From Chlamydoabsidia padenii (lineage: Eukaryota > Mucoromycota > Mucoromycetes > Mucorales > Cunninghamellaceae): a DNA stretch of 64,000 nt. Below, in pieces: positions 11,440 through 24,054 of the stretch. A program made the translations under genes and the position numbers. Positions within the stretch are counted from its first letter, which is position 1, and every line of letters begins with the position of its first letter. The DNA lies in NCBI GenBank assembly GCA_025330725.1, contig JAIWND010000017.1:310001-374000 (forward strand), given 5' to 3'. The notes below the pieces were generated by a model. The model was not told the origin of the DNA. It worked only from the letters and a program-made list of their open reading frames with translations, and made no database searches.

Positions 11440-13375
11440 GTAGAGGTACCACTCTCACAGCGCCAGGATCTCCTTGTCAAGAAACTCAAACAATGTCAAG
11501 TATTATTTGACTTTAATGACCCATCAGCATGTTTGGAAAGCAAAGAAATCAAACGACAGGCTCTTCAAGAAATGCTTCATTATGTTGGAACGACTCGTGG
11601 TGCTGTACCTGAATCCATTTACCCTGAAGTGGTGCGCATGGTAAGTTGGAAAAAGAAAGAAAGAAAGAAAGAGAAAGACTCACCATTGATCTCTCTCTCT
11701 CTCTTTCTCTCTAGTTCTCTGTTAACATGTTTAGATCTATCTCTCCTCAAGCTGCTCCTATGGCCGAAGGGTTTGATCCAGAAGATGAAGAACCTGTATT
11801 CGAATTGGCTTGGCCTCATCTACAATTGGTCTATGAATTCTTCTTACGTTTTGTCGAATCCCCGGACTTTAACTCTCAGGCTGCCAAGAAATATATTGAT
11901 CAAAAGTTTATTCTGCAGGTAATGATGATAGAAAAGAATAGGAGGGATCACCCACTAATCTTTTTTTTTTTGTGTGTGTGTGTGTATTAGTTACTAGAAC
12001 TGTTTGATAGTGAAGATCCCCGGGAACGTGACTTTTTAAAAACCATCCTACATAGACTTTATGGCAAGTTTTTAAATCTACGGGCCTTTATACGAAGATC
12101 GATCAACCATATCTTCTTCCAATTCATCTATGAAGTCGATCACTTTAACGGTGTTGCTGAACTTTTGGAAATATTGGGAAGGTAAATGTATTATATCATC
12201 TTGAAACATCCTCTTACTCTTTTTATTACTATTAGTATCATCAATGGATTCGCCTTGCCACTCAAGGAAGAACATAAAGTATTCCTCTTCCGTGTCCTGC
12301 TGCCCTTACACAAGCCCTCTTCCTTGGCGATGTATCACCCTCAGTTGACATATTGTGTGGTACAGTTTTTAGAAAAGGACCCCACTTTGACCGTATCTGT
12401 AAGTATAGAAAACAAAACAAGAAAAATGGGGCGACCAATTTACAAAATGGACTTATTCCTTTTTTTGTTGTTGTTGTTGTTGTTGTAGACTGTCAATGGT
12501 ATATTACGCTACTGGCCCAAGGTGAACAGCGCAAAAGAAGTCATGTTTTTAAACGAATTTGAAGAAATCTTGGATGTGACGGATGCAATGGAATTCAAAA
12601 ATATCATGGTCCCTCTCTTCCAGCGTCTTGCACAATGTGTATCCAACCCTCATTTTCAGGTAAGATGGCATGTGCTCATTCTCAAAAAAAAGACTACAAC
12701 GTGTTTTTAACTCCAACTTGGGGTTTTTACAATCTATAGGTGGCGGAGCGGGCTCTGTACTACTGGAACAACGAATATGTGGTCAACCTTCTTGCTGATA
12801 ATATCGACACGATTCTACCAATTATGTTCCCTTCCCTCTATAAACACTCACAAACTCATTGGAATAGGTAAGGAATGAATAAAGAGACGATTGGTACTAA
12901 TCATGTTTACTTGTTGATATAGAGCTATTCATGGATTGGTCTACAATGCACTAAAGCTGTTGATGGATATGAACCCAACCTTATTTGATTATTGCTCAGA
13001 ACAATTCAAGCTTAGCGAAGAAATGTAAGTAACCCCATCACAAATCACACCATGTCCTTACTTTTATATATATATATAGGGAACAGCAACAAAAACAGCA
13101 ACGACAAACAGCATGGAAATTGATGGAAGCGAAAATAGCAGCAGCCAATCATTCAACAAGAACAAACAACTCGATCAATGACAATGTAAAGCACATAATA
13201 AACTGTGTGTGGGGGGGAATTGTCAGTTTACTAATCAGATCTCTTTCCCTTTTTTTTCACATAGGGTCCATTATCCCCTTCTAGTGCTACACTCACTCCT
13301 CCTACCTCCCCCACACTAAACACACCCATTCAAGCTATAGACGACTCCGATACTGACTCATGGCATAGTGTTTAA
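10739..13375 (+). CDS. protein phosphatase 2A regulatory subunit B56
   Basis: About thirteen exons joined by GT-AG introns encode roughly 630 residues. The N-terminus is long, Asn/Thr/Pro-rich and not conserved. The B56 HEAT-like core starts near [20 protein letters not shown] and continues through the family hallmarks: [91 protein letters not shown] and [16 protein letters not shown]56 directs PP2A to substrates such as kinetochore and signalling proteins; the budding-yeast counterpart is Rts1. The C-terminus is Gln- and Thr/Pro-rich. Exon borders conserve the frame throughout, so the gene looks intact. The start is the first ATG after a CT-rich leader. An AATAATAAAA signal follows near 13445. 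Confidence 0.93.
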
Positions 13376-13621
13376 ACATATGCTTCACATTCCCCCTCCT
13401 TCCCCTTTTTATATTTTTTATACTCTCTCTCTCTTTCTTTCTCTCAATAATAAAATTATCTTCCAATATGTCTTTATGTAATTCTTGAACAATGTATCTA
13501 ATCTTCTATATCTTGACTCTACATAGTTATAAAATGAAATAGGAACCATAGTATAGGAGTGCCTTTGAACACTAAAGTGATCAAGGTCTATACTCCATTC
13601 GCCCAATCCCATCATCAAGAT

Positions 13622-13855
13622 TTAGATAGAACTTTCTTCACTACCGACACTTGCGTCCCTAAACAAAGGTGACGATACCATCATAGCCTCTTTGATTTGG
13701 AGGATTAAGGGTAGCGGGACTTCAAATCGGAAAATTGTCTTGACCTGATGGGCCTGAGCGCTAAAGTCCTCCAAGTACCAAATATGACCACTTTTGATCT
13801 TTAACATCGGTTGAGTCAAAGTCTTTCCAAATCCGACCAGATACAAGTCTATGCT
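13622..13855 (-). CDS. hypothetical coding fragment
   Basis: A minus-strand frame reads IDLYLVGFGKTLTQPMLKIK... to ...DASVGSEESSI and stop (about 77 residues) with ordinary protein composition. A possible acceptor (CCCACTAG) precedes it at about 13856, but I find no convincing upstream exon or start codon. Family not recognised. It could be the 3' exon of a small gene or a decayed remnant. Confidence 0.25.
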   Translation of the reverse strand, partial: SIDLYLVGFGKTLTQPMLKIKSGHIWYLEDFSAQAHQVKTIFRFEVPLPLILQIKEAMMVSSPLFRDASVGSEESSI

Positions 13856-14047
13856 AGTGGGACTTTTTTTTTAAGCCTGGTCGGGATGGATCATTATGCA
13901 AAAATGCAGTATTCAATCACCGCATCAAGTTCATGCACCGCAATCACCCTTTATTTCATCAAGTTATATTTATTTAACATTAAGAATAATGAAAAAAAAC
14001 AATAATGAAAAACTATAGCTAAACTATAACTAATGCGCTACATGTTA

Positions 14048-14228
14048 CTATTTTTTGGATTCGTCGATGATCTGTTGCAAGTTGGTGTGTAATTGGAGCC
14101 AGTTTGTTTTCCGATAACCGCATCATCGACATATTATTGTAGAGTAGTTCCCAGTAAACAGAGGTGAGTGTTGAATATTTCTGGAGTTCAAGGCTATTGT
14201 CCATGGGTCTGAATACTTTGTATAACAC
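14048..14228 (-). pseudogene. frameshifted coding remnant
   Basis: The frame reads VFRPMDNSLELQKYSTLT... to MSMMRLSEN. The sequence that then looks protein-like (NWLQLHTNLQQIIDESKK followed by TAG at 14050..14048) is one base out of frame. A single extra A in GAAAACAAACTGG would explain it, by mutation or by sequence error. An acceptor-like CAATCCAG precedes the segment, and an AATAAA lies about 80-100 bp downstream on the minus strand. Family not recognised. Confidence 0.3.
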
Positions 14229-14731
14229 TGGATTGAGATTAAGCTATGTGCCCCCCCCAAAAAAAACATACGTATCATTCATGCAACATATCATTTGTTT
14301 CTTTTCTTTATTTACCTTTGCCTATATGAATGTCAAAAATAACATGTCAATGAGTATCGATTATTTCTTGATCTATTGAAAAACGAATCAGTTAGTAACT
14401 CTCTCTCCAAGCAATCGTCTACTACCTCTTGTTTTCTTACCAGTATCTTGTTTATAAGCCGGACGAAGGGTAAAATATACTATGTCCCATAAAGCCAGCA
14501 AGCTGTGACCCAGACGGTTGTTTTATTTCAAATCCTTAGACTCGTTCAACTACTTGTAAACACGACTAATGAGTTGTCAGTTTAGTCATTGTCCCTAGTC
14601 CATAAACAATCGCAGGTTGAAGGATGATCCAAGTTTACCCTACGGTTTCATAAAGTGTTAACAAAGCTCGTTTTGCGATATTCGACTGTTTCCCGCATCC
14701 GTTGATTTTGAAAGATTCTTCTTTCTTTCTA

Positions 14732-15234
14732 TTACCTGATCACTTTTATAGAAAGCATGAGATAGACCTTGATGTTGCATTCAGCTGATTCCTTGGTACA
14801 ATTAACAGAGGGTACGGATTGATAAATTTCATTCACTTGAGTGTATTTGCAGCGGGCCCCATTTGCAGCCAAGTTGAAGCCAAGGTTTGCATTCTAAATC
14901 GCACAGTGGAAGCAAGATGTCAGTAGAATGTATAAACAAAAAAAAAGTTGGTAAAAGAGGATTGAGCCAAGTGACTTACTTGTTGATTTAGACTGGCTCG
15001 CTGATTAAAAGATGATTCATGTTGTTTTGACATGTTTGTGGTATACGAATGCGAAAAGCCAGTACCAAGTGCAGACAATAGAATCAGTTCCACCAAGAAT
15101 GTTAGTTTGCCTTGTTGATGAATCGTCACTGGGAAGGAGAGAGAAAGAAAAAAGAAGGAATAAAATAGAGAAACTAAGGGGCAAGGAAATGAGCCAATCA
15201 AAATCGATTCCCTTTGTTTGAAGGTGACACACAT
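14732..15234 (-). CDS. small secreted or membrane protein candidate
   Basis: Two exons (15234..14980 and 14893..14732) give about 138 residues. The first ATG after the promoter word gives MCVTFKQRESIL, then a long hydrophobic, Phe/Ser/Leu-rich segment and a second hydrophobic stretch (LTFLVELILLSALGTGFS). The mature part NANLGFNLAANGARCKYTQVN... contains three cysteines (CKYT, NCTK, AECN) and an N-glycosylation-type NCT. The GTAAGT donor and the acceptor GATTTAG are good. It diverges from the chitin synthase gene, and the shared word at 15269-15280 lies only 35 bp upstream. An alternative start at the internal MSKQHESSF would remove the hydrophobic lead. Family unknown. Confidence 0.4.
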
Positions 15235-15268
15235 CCACAAATTCGATGGATGTGCCTTGGTGATACTA

Positions 15269-15280
15269 TTTAAATCCCGC
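15269..15280 (-). promoter_or_regulatory. recurrent promoter-like word, shared by divergent genes
   Basis: TTTAAATCCCGC (reverse complement GCGGGATTTAAA) lies 35 bp before the minus-strand start at 15234 and 145 bp before the chitin synthase start at 15425. Confidence 0.55.
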
Positions 15281-15424
15281 TCTCCTAAAAAAAAAAAAAA
15301 AGATAATTGGGTGAAACGTTTTTCTCTTCCTCTTTTCTTTACTTTCCTCATTCTACTTGTTTATCATTACTATCATACTATTGCATTACTCTCATTAGCC
15401 ATTATACTCAAAAAAGAAGAAGAT

Positions 15425-18400
15425 ATGGCACCCCCGACACATAAAAAACCAGCCTATCAACCTACACTCAACAGAGAATTATCTTTTGGTAGTATTTCTT
15501 CTGAAGATGCATCCATGCCCGTCATGTCCTCTGGTGGTATCCCATATAATACAGAGGAAGACGACAATCACCACTATCAACTCGGAACAACAACAGGACC
15601 CAAACGAACAAGATCACTGGTGCGACCGGAAAGGGAACGGGTGGACAAGACACATCGACAATATCATTATCGACAAGCAGCTAATAAACAAGACCAGGTA
15701 GAAGTAGCACCAAGCACAACGGGCCACTTGCCATCAAAATCAAATGAACAAGGACTGGTTCAGACGGTGATCCCTGCTGACCCTTCCACAACAAATCTAC
15801 TCCGACGAGGCAAAAGTATATTGGGCCGTGAAGAAAAACAAGAGCTAAAGGCGGACATGGATGGATCAAGTCAAGGAAAAGATAAAATAGGACGGGTATG
15901 GCCTAGTCCTTGGTATACCTATTGTCTATTAATCACTTGCTGCTTCCCTAAACCATTACTACGATGTGCAGGTAAAAAAAAGAAAAGGAGTGTGACAGAG
16001 TTACACCAATGATAAAGTGAAATTAAACTTTACTTGATTCTGTATCAATAGGAATTCCTGATGGTCCAGCGCAAAGTGCATGGCGCGAAAAGATTGGTTT
16101 GGTGTCCATGATTGTGATTGTGATGGGATTTGTCGGCTTCTTGACCTTTGGCTTCACTCAAGCTGTCTGCCCCATTCCTCCCTTAAGTGTGCATGGTGGT
16201 CAAGTTAGTAATGGATACCTGATAATTCATGGTTGGGCATATATGCTGGCTGATTGGGATGCACACCCTGCAATCCCTGGGATCACTAATGGATCAGCTA
16301 CCAATATACTGTATCCTCCTCTCAATGGCGGCGGCATGGATGCTTCCTTTTTATTCCAACAACAAATCGATACCTCTGCATGCAAGAATGTACTGACCCT
16401 CAAACAAGGCGAACAACCTACTTATTTTCCTTGCCAATTATTCAACCCAAACGCCACTCTTCCTCCTTCTCCAGCTCAATTCACCAATCGTACCAGTTGT
16501 CATCTGTCTAGCACTGCTAACCAACAACTCGACTCATTTTATCAAAACGGTGTACCAAAGAAAAATGAAGGAGGTGGATTAAACAAGGCGGCTCGTGTTT
16601 ATTACGATTGGACCGATTTGAATCAAGATAATCAATACATGGCTTATAATGGGTAAGAAGAAGAAGAAGGACTTGCATAGAAAAGAGGAACATTCTGACT
16701 TGGTATCTTTTATAGTGATGTCCTCAATCTTAAACTATTACAATCATTACCAACAGATTACTTTGGTGTCATACCAGGCGGTTTAATTCAATCCATTCTC
16801 AATAATGTGTCTGACTTTGCAGGCAAGGATATGACAACATCAATTCGTGGCTTTCGACAATCCGGCAACCATTGGGAAGAAGAAGTGACCTGTTTACGTG
16901 GATTGATCAAGGTGGGATCTATCGACACATTTAACATTGGATGTATTGCATCAGACATTGTCCTTTATGTATCATTGGTCGTCATCTTGGCAGTCATTCT
17001 CATCAAATTTTTTTTGGCTGTTATCTTTGGTTGGTTTTTATCATGGAAACTGGGTCACTTTACAGAAGATCAAGATTATGCTTCTCGGATGAAACGACAG
17101 GAGGAAATTGAAAACTGGACTCGGAATATTGATGCAGCGGCACCTTACAGCGCCCTTCGACCGAACAATCCTTATACCAACAACAACAACAAGAAACAAA
17201 ACCGGAAAACACTCTTGCCTCAGACATCACGTTATACTCAACCCGAACATGGGATGCATCGGTTTGAAACTGCTACTGGTGGTGGTGGAATTGCCGCTTC
17301 GACTTCGACTGCTTCGGTTTATGCATTGGGCAACTCTTCTTCTACTTGGAACCCAGGTGCTCCCAATGCCCCTTTTATGGCACGGTCTTCTATGATTGGG
17401 TAAGATAAGAACATCTCCTTGCTCGACATGTAGGTACTTTACTCATATTTTATGTTATGATAGTTTACCTAATGGATTTGGATCAAATCGACCGACTTCG
17501 ACCTTTTTTGGAAATGCATCAAGCACAAGGATGAGCTACTTTGATAACGGCAGCGGACATCGATTATCAACATTTGGACACTCACCCTCCTCCAGTGTAT
17601 CCTTGTCACTTTCAAGTGGTGAAACCAATCACAACGGTTTGATCCAATGTCCTTTACCATTATCACCCTTTGTCAACCCTCAACCACCAGCTGATTACAT
17701 GCCTTTTAAATTTGTCCTTGCCCCCACGATCTGTTTGGTGACTTGCTACTCTGAGGGCGAAGACGGAATTCGAACCACATTGGACTCGATTGCCACCAGC
17801 GACTATCCAAACTCACATAAACTCTTGCTGGTCATTTGCGACGGGATCATCACGGGCCATGGTAACAGCAAATCGACACCAGATGTGTGTGTGGACATGA
17901 TGCGGGATTTGATCATACCCGCCGACCAAGTCCAAGCGTATCCTTATATTGCCATTGCCGACGGACAAAAGAAGAACAACATGGCCAAGGTATATGCGGG
18001 TTTCTATCGATTCAATGACGCCACAGTGGATCCTTCTTTGCAACAACGGGTGCCAATGGTCACGATAGTCAAGTGTGGAACTGCACAAGAAGCTTCTTCT
18101 GCCAAGCCTGGTAATCGGGGTAAACGGGACTCGCAAATGGTGTTGATGCAGTTTATGCAAAAGGTGATCTTTGACGAACGGATGACTCGGATGGAATACG
18201 AGTTCTTTAACTCGGTATGGCGGGTCTGTGGGTTGCCTCCGGATTGTTTCGAACTTTGCTTGATGGTGGATGCTGATACAAAGTTATATCCCGATGCTCT
18301 CACCCGTCTAGTCTCCTGCGCCGTTAAGGATCCCTCGATCTCTGGTCTCTGTGGTGAAACAAAGATTGCCAACAAGAAGGATAGTTGGGTGACTATGATC

Positions 18401-19697
18401 CAAGGTAAAAATAAAATAAAAAGTATGCAATCGCATTCAATTTGGGGGTGTGTGTTAAACTCTGTTGTATATATATGTAGTATTCGAATATTATATCTCA
18501 CATCATCAGAGTAAAGCCTTTGAATCGGTGTTTGGTGGTGTCACTTGTTTACCTGGTTGCTTTTGCATGTATCGAATCAAGGCACCTAAAGGACCTAATG
18601 GCTACTGGGTTCCTATTTTGGCAAACCCCGACATTGTGGAACGTTACTCAGAAAATGTCGTCGACACGCTGCATAAAAAAAATCTGTTACTGCTTGGTGA
18701 AGATCGGTATTTATCAACATTGATGCTTAAAACATTCCCTCATCGCAAAATGATGTTTGTTCCCCAAGCTGTGTAAGTGATATATGGAATAAATCAAGTT
18801 TTACTAAAGACTTTTTCTTGTATGTAGATGCAAGACGGTGGTGCCAGACACATTCATGGTATTACTGTCTCAACGAAGGCGATGGATCAACTCGACCATT
18901 CACAATCTGATGGAATTACTATTTGTTAATGATTTATGTGGTACTTTTTGCTTCTCGATGCAGTTTGTGGTATTCATGGAACTGGTGGGGACTTTGGTAA
19001 GTGTAACAACAATGATGATACAAACACAAAATTACTCACCTTCTTTTATTTACTATAGGCATTACCTGCAGCTATTACCTTTACATTATACCTGATTATA
19101 TGTGCGATCCTGGGCCGACCCTCCGTCATCAGTTTGATTCTTTTAGCACTTATCCTTGGTCTTCCGGCGGTACTGATCATGATGACCAGTCGAAAAGTCG
19201 TCTATGTGGTATGGATGCTCGTGTACCTATTCTCACTTCCCATCTGGAACTTTGTCCTCCCGGTGTATGCATACTGGCACTTTGATGACTTTAGCTGGGG
19301 CGATACTCGAAAAGTGGAAGGGGAACAGAAGGAAGGTGGGCATGGCGACAAGGAAGGTGAATTCGATTCGAGTGTATTTACGATGAAACACTGGCATGAA
19401 TTTGAACGGGATCGGCGGATACAGTATGCAAATGATCATCAGTTACCGGCACCTCGATTTATGGAACGACCGAAAAGTGAAGCCTTCCGGGATTCCACCA
19501 TGCTTAGGCGTCCACGACAAGGATCCTTCCACTCGAACGAAAGTGATTCCCCTTTGACTCAAATGGCTTATGTGCCCGCTGGTATGCTGGATAACTCGCG
19601 AAACAACAAGCCATCTAAAATGCGACATGAACTTTTGGATCATCTGATAGAAGAAGTGCCTTTATCTGATATGCGGTCCCATCATTCCCCACATTAA
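15425..19697 (+). CDS. chitin synthase, class IV (Chs3-type, division 2)
   Basis: Seven exons (15425..15971, 16052..16652, 16716..17399, 17464..18404, 18481..18772, 18828..18996, 19059..19697) give 1290 residues. A polar N-terminal tail is followed by two membrane segments around an extracytoplasmic region with the [12 protein letters not shown] and [15 protein letters not shown] stretch seen in Chs3-type enzymes. Catalytic GT2 signatures are all present: [49 protein letters not shown] and QRRRW. Several membrane spans follow and then an acidic tail. It transfers GlcNAc from UDP-GlcNAc to growing chitin at the plasma membrane. There is no myosin motor, which excludes classes V and VII. The open frame is intact across all introns. 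AATAAA lies near 19768. Confidence 0.95.
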
Positions 19698-20794
19698 ATT
19701 CTCTTTTTTTTTTAGCATGGTATTTATAAATAGTAGGTGTAATCTAGCTGTATGTATAGTCTTTAATTAATAAAAATGGTCACTGTGTGTGTAAAGTGGA
19801 AGCATCATGTTTGTTTGTTTTTATTGTTGTTGTTGTTGGACAAGGTCTTTCCTACAAAAAGGGGGTTTTTTGGCTGTGCGTGTATTGATTATCATTACAC
19901 ATAAGGTCGTATGCTCGACATATGTCAGAGATTATTTGGACACCATGCTACATATGTGATCAAATATAGAAAAAGTATGATGATGAAGGTGATGATGAAA
20001 TCAAAGTAGAATGCCATGATATAAGCCGAGTTCATGTCTAACCTACTCCTATTTTCCAAAAAAAACAACAACAAAAAGTCCCTCCCTATTTGACAAGGCG
20101 AGGAAATTTTCACAACCCGCTCGCATGAATCATCCTTTTTTGGAAAAAAGTGAAGTATAAAAACGATCCATCAAGGAGGCAAGGTCCAATGAACAAAATA
20201 ATAAAGGAGAAAGTAAGACACAGTTGTTTTTGTTACTCGATGTACTATGATTTCTGTTATAGAGGTAAAAATAGAACCGGGAAAAAAAAAGTCTTGTCAA
20301 GAGCGCCGTTTGAAAAGGATTGATTCATGCAAGAAATTAAACAAACTCCTTTTATTGTTTGTTGTGTCATGTAAATATGACGGTGTCAATCATAAAGTGG
20401 GAAAAGATAAGCTAAATGATGTATAAAATGTGTGAATGTACATCATTGATGATGATAAAATGAATGATACTACAATATATGCGGAAAGACGGGAAAAGTC
20501 CTGGTTCTTACTCATAGAGCTCTATGCTTTTTTTTTTTTTTCAATCCAGATAGTCTCGACCAGATCAAATCACAATAAAAAAACGACCGAATCTTTCTTC
20601 TTTCCTCTCTCTCTCTTCTCTTTCTCTCTTTTCTTGTTTCTCTGTTTTTTTATTTATTTATTTTTGTTTTTAACTTATATATATCCTAATCATTGTTCAA
20701 TACATTGAGCAAGATCAACTTATTCAGTAAGTAAAATTTTAAACCCCGTCGATCAAGTATCATGCTAAACTGTCCTTTCATATAGAATTTTTAA
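19698..20794. other. long PMA1 upstream region
   Basis: The spacer between chitin synthase and the H+-ATPase. The right third is pyrimidine-rich (20595-20690). A likely 5'UTR intron runs from the GTAAGT at about 20728 to the TATAG at about 20784, and the promoter-like word TTTTAAACCCCGTC (20737-20750) lies inside it. No further gene seen. Confidence 0.55.
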
Positions 20795-23700
20795 ATGACC
20801 GACCAACCACACAGTGCTAGTCATCCACCCGACGATGAAAAGAAAAGCCAAGTTGAATTCGAAGACCACGAGCATGTCGAGCATCAAGATGACATTCCTC
20901 CCGAGCTGGAAGCCCTCTTGCACACTGACCCCACCTCTGGTCTGACCAGTCAAGAGGTCGCCGATCGTACCGAGCAATTCGGGCTCAACGAACTACCAGA
21001 AAGAAGAACCAACCCATTGGTCAAATTCCTCATGTACTTTACTGGCCCTATTGCTTATTTGATTGAAATTTCATGCATCATTGCTGCCGTGGTAGGGGAC
21101 TGGATCGACTTTGGTATCATTCTCGGCCTCTTGCTCATTAATGCCGTGATTGGCTATGTGGAGGAAGCCAAGGCGGAATCAGCCTTGGATGCCTTGCGTC
21201 AAACCTTAGCCTTGAAAACCCGTTGTTTCCGTGATGCCAAATTGGTAGAAGTCGAAGTCAAGGAACTGGTGCCCGGTGATATCATTGTTTTACGAATTGG
21301 GGATATTATTCCTGCCGATGCTCGTATTTTGGGTTTGGGGGTGAGCGGGGAACCCAATGAGGCGGCGTTACAAATTGACCAATCAGGGCTCACCGGTGAA
21401 TCTTTACCTGTCTCCAAAAAAAAGAATGCCACCGTTTACTCTTCTTCCATTGTTAAACAAGGTCAACAATTGGCGGTGGTGACAAAGACTGGTGCAAACA
21501 CATTTATCGGTCGGGCAGCGAACCTCATTGCTATTACGAATGAACAAGGTCACTTTCAAAAGATTATTGGGACTATTGGTAATGTCTTGATTGTTTCCAC
21601 CGTGGTTTTGGTCCTGATTGTGTTTATCTACCAAATGGTCCATTATCAAGGAACACCTGAAGGAAACTGGAAAACCGTACTGGAAAACTGCAAGTAGAAA
21701 TAGAATCTATTTTTTTTTTTTAATATTAATTTCCTTCTTCTTTTTCTTTCTTCTTCTTAGGTCTGGTGCTTACTATTGCTGCCATTCCTGTGGGTCTACC
21801 AACGGTAATGTCTGTGACCATGGCTGTTGGTGCCAAACAATTAGCGGCCAAACAAGTCATCGTCAAGCGCCTGACGGCTGTAGAAGAACTGGCATCGGTA
21901 TCTGTGCTGTGCTCTGACAAGACTGGTACTCTCACGATGAACGAATTGACCTTTGATGAACCCTGGCTGAACAATGATTACACCAAAGACGACATTTTGC
22001 TGTACTCGTATCTTGCTGCTGAACCTGGTGCCAACGATCCCATTGAATCCGCCGTACGACGAGCTGCTCAAACGACCCTGGATATCCTCAAGAACCGTAC
22101 AGACGAACGGCAGGTCCCAGGCTACAAGGTGACCAAATTCGAACCCTTCAACCCCATCACGAAAATGACCTACGCCATTATCCAAGACACAGCTACCAAC
22201 TCGACGTTTAGGGTGGCAAAAGGGGCGCCTCAGGTGATTACCAAGTTGGTGGGTGGACATGACGAAGCGGTGCGGGCGGTGAATACCTTGGCTCGTCGTG
22301 GTCTTCGTGCTCTGGGGGTGGCTCGTACTGTGGATGAGGCAATGGAACGATATGAAATGGTGGGTATGATCTCGTTATTGGATCCGCCTCGGTCTGATTC
22401 TGCGGATACTATCAAGGCTTGTAATGAACTGGGGGTGGATGTCAAGATGATCACTGGTGATCAACAGATCATTGCTAAAGAAGTGGCTGCTCGGTTGGGT
22501 ATGGGTCGTGTGATCTTGGATGCTAATCATTTGGTCGATCCTTCTAAATCGGAAGATGAAGTCACTGAACATTGTCAGCGGGCGGATGGGTTTGCTCAAG
22601 TCATTCCGGAACACAAGTATCGCGTGGTGGAATTACTTCAAAATAAAGGTTTATTGGTTGGTATGACTGGTGACGGTGTAAGTACTTCTTTCCATCCACA
22701 CGCTCTCTCTAATATATATACTAATCTTCTTCCCTTTCCTTTAATATATAGGTGAATGATGCTCCCGCTCTCAAGAAAGCCGATGTGGGTATTGCTGTGG
22801 AAGGATGTACTGATGCAGCTCGATCTGCTGCTGATATTGTGCTTTTGGCTCCTGGTCTATCAACAATCACTGATGGTATCATCACTTCTCGTGCCATCTT
22901 CCAACGTTTGCGATCTTATGCCTTGTACCGAATCACCTCCACCATTCACTTTTTGCTTTTTATGTTTATCATCACCCTGACCGAAGATTGGAACTTGCCT
23001 GCGGTACTCTTGATTATGATCTGTGTTTTGGTAAGTCAAGTATATAACATCCTTATTTAGATACTAATCACTCTATTTTTTTTTTTTTATGCTTTACACA
23101 ATTAGAACGATGCTGCTACTTTGGTGATCTCAGTTGACAATACTGAAATTTCGGAACGACCGGATAAGTGGCGTATTGGGCAACTTTTGACCTTGTCAGC
23201 TATTCTTGCCGTTTTTCTGGCCGCTTTGTCCTTTGCTCACTTTTATATTGCTCGGGATGTGTTCCATGTAACAAACAATGAATTACATTCCATCATGTAT
23301 CTTCACATCTCTTCAGGTAAGCAGGAAAACATCTATGTACAACGAAAACTGACGTTTTTTTTTTGTATAGCCCCTCACTTTGTCATCTTCTCTACTCGTG
23401 TCCCTGGCTATTGGTACAAGAACATGCCTAGTTGGATCTTTACTGCTTGTATCATCGGTACTCAGATTGTTGCCCTGCTATTCTCGGTCTATGGTGTCTT
23501 TGGTGAAGGTGAAGGTGTGGCTCCTTGCGGCTGGCCCTGGGGTTTGGCCGTGCTCGGTATTTCCTTGGTTTTCTTTATGTTCTTGGATGTAGTCAAGGTC
23601 TATGTCTTCCGTTACTGGAACTTTGAAATGACCGCCAAACTCGTACCTGTCAAGTCTCGTCGAGAGAAATTAGCTTTGCGACAATCTGATTATGCTCAGC

Positions 23701-23862
23701 AAGTGCGTGTACAACAATCTTGGGATAAAGTTACTAGGTAAACATTTAAAATAGGGCGCTCGATTGTGGTACTTGACTCAACTTTTTTTTTTCCCTTCCT
23801 TTTGTTATAGTATGACTAATGCCTACAATGTGGTGGCGGCCTTCCAGCATGGGAAACCATAG
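20795..23862 (+). CDS. PMA1: plasma-membrane H+-transporting P-type ATPase (type IIIA)
   Basis: Six exons (20795..21689, 21761..22677, 22752..23030, 23106..23316, 23371..23737, 23811..23862) give 906 residues. The acidic N-terminus [17 protein letters not shown] precedes the usual domain order: TGPIAYLIE in the first membrane pair, the actuator motif LTGES, the phosphorylation site [12 protein letters not shown], the nucleotide-binding KGAPQVI, and the hinge [20 protein letters not shown]. It pumps protons to build the membrane potential used for nutrient uptake. The first intron uses a GC donor (21690, GCAAGT); it restores [16 protein letters not shown], whereas the neighbouring GT would shift the frame. 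The fifth intron leaves a short C-terminal exon ending AAFQHGKP, so there is no long regulatory tail like that of plant enzymes. Confidence 0.95.
21690..21760 (+). other. GC-AG intron in PMA1
   Basis: The exon ends GAAAACT and the intron begins GCAAGTAG. The acceptor TTCTTAG joins GTCTGGTGC, giving [16 protein letters not shown]. The overlapping GT three bases in (AAGTAG) gives the wrong frame. Confidence 0.8.
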
Positions 23863-23965
23863 TTATAATCTCTCTTTTTTTTATTTTATTTTAGTTTGAT
23901 GTTTATCATTTATTCCTATTATACTATTATCCTATTATTACTCTCTTTTATACTTTGTAGTGTTG

Positions 23966-24054
23966 ACCTTTTTTTTAAAAAAAAGAAAAAAAAGAAAAAA
24001 AAGAAAAGAAAAAAAAGAAAAAAAAGAAAAGAAAAAAAAGAAAAGAAAAAAGAA
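23966..24054 (+). repeat. A-rich purine microsatellite
   Basis: Irregular tandem A(4-8)G units directly after the PMA1 3' end; the apparent Lys-rich open frame here is an artefact of the repeat. Confidence 0.85.

Larger units (their letters stand above)
13376..14731. other. gene-poor interval with weak minus-strand coding traces
   Basis: Two minus-strand stretches inside it look protein-like and are listed separately (13622-13855 and 14048-14228). A minus-strand AATAAA lies near 13945-13975, consistent with a decayed or missed gene ending at about 14048. The remainder (14230-14730) shows nothing I can support. Confidence 0.45.
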
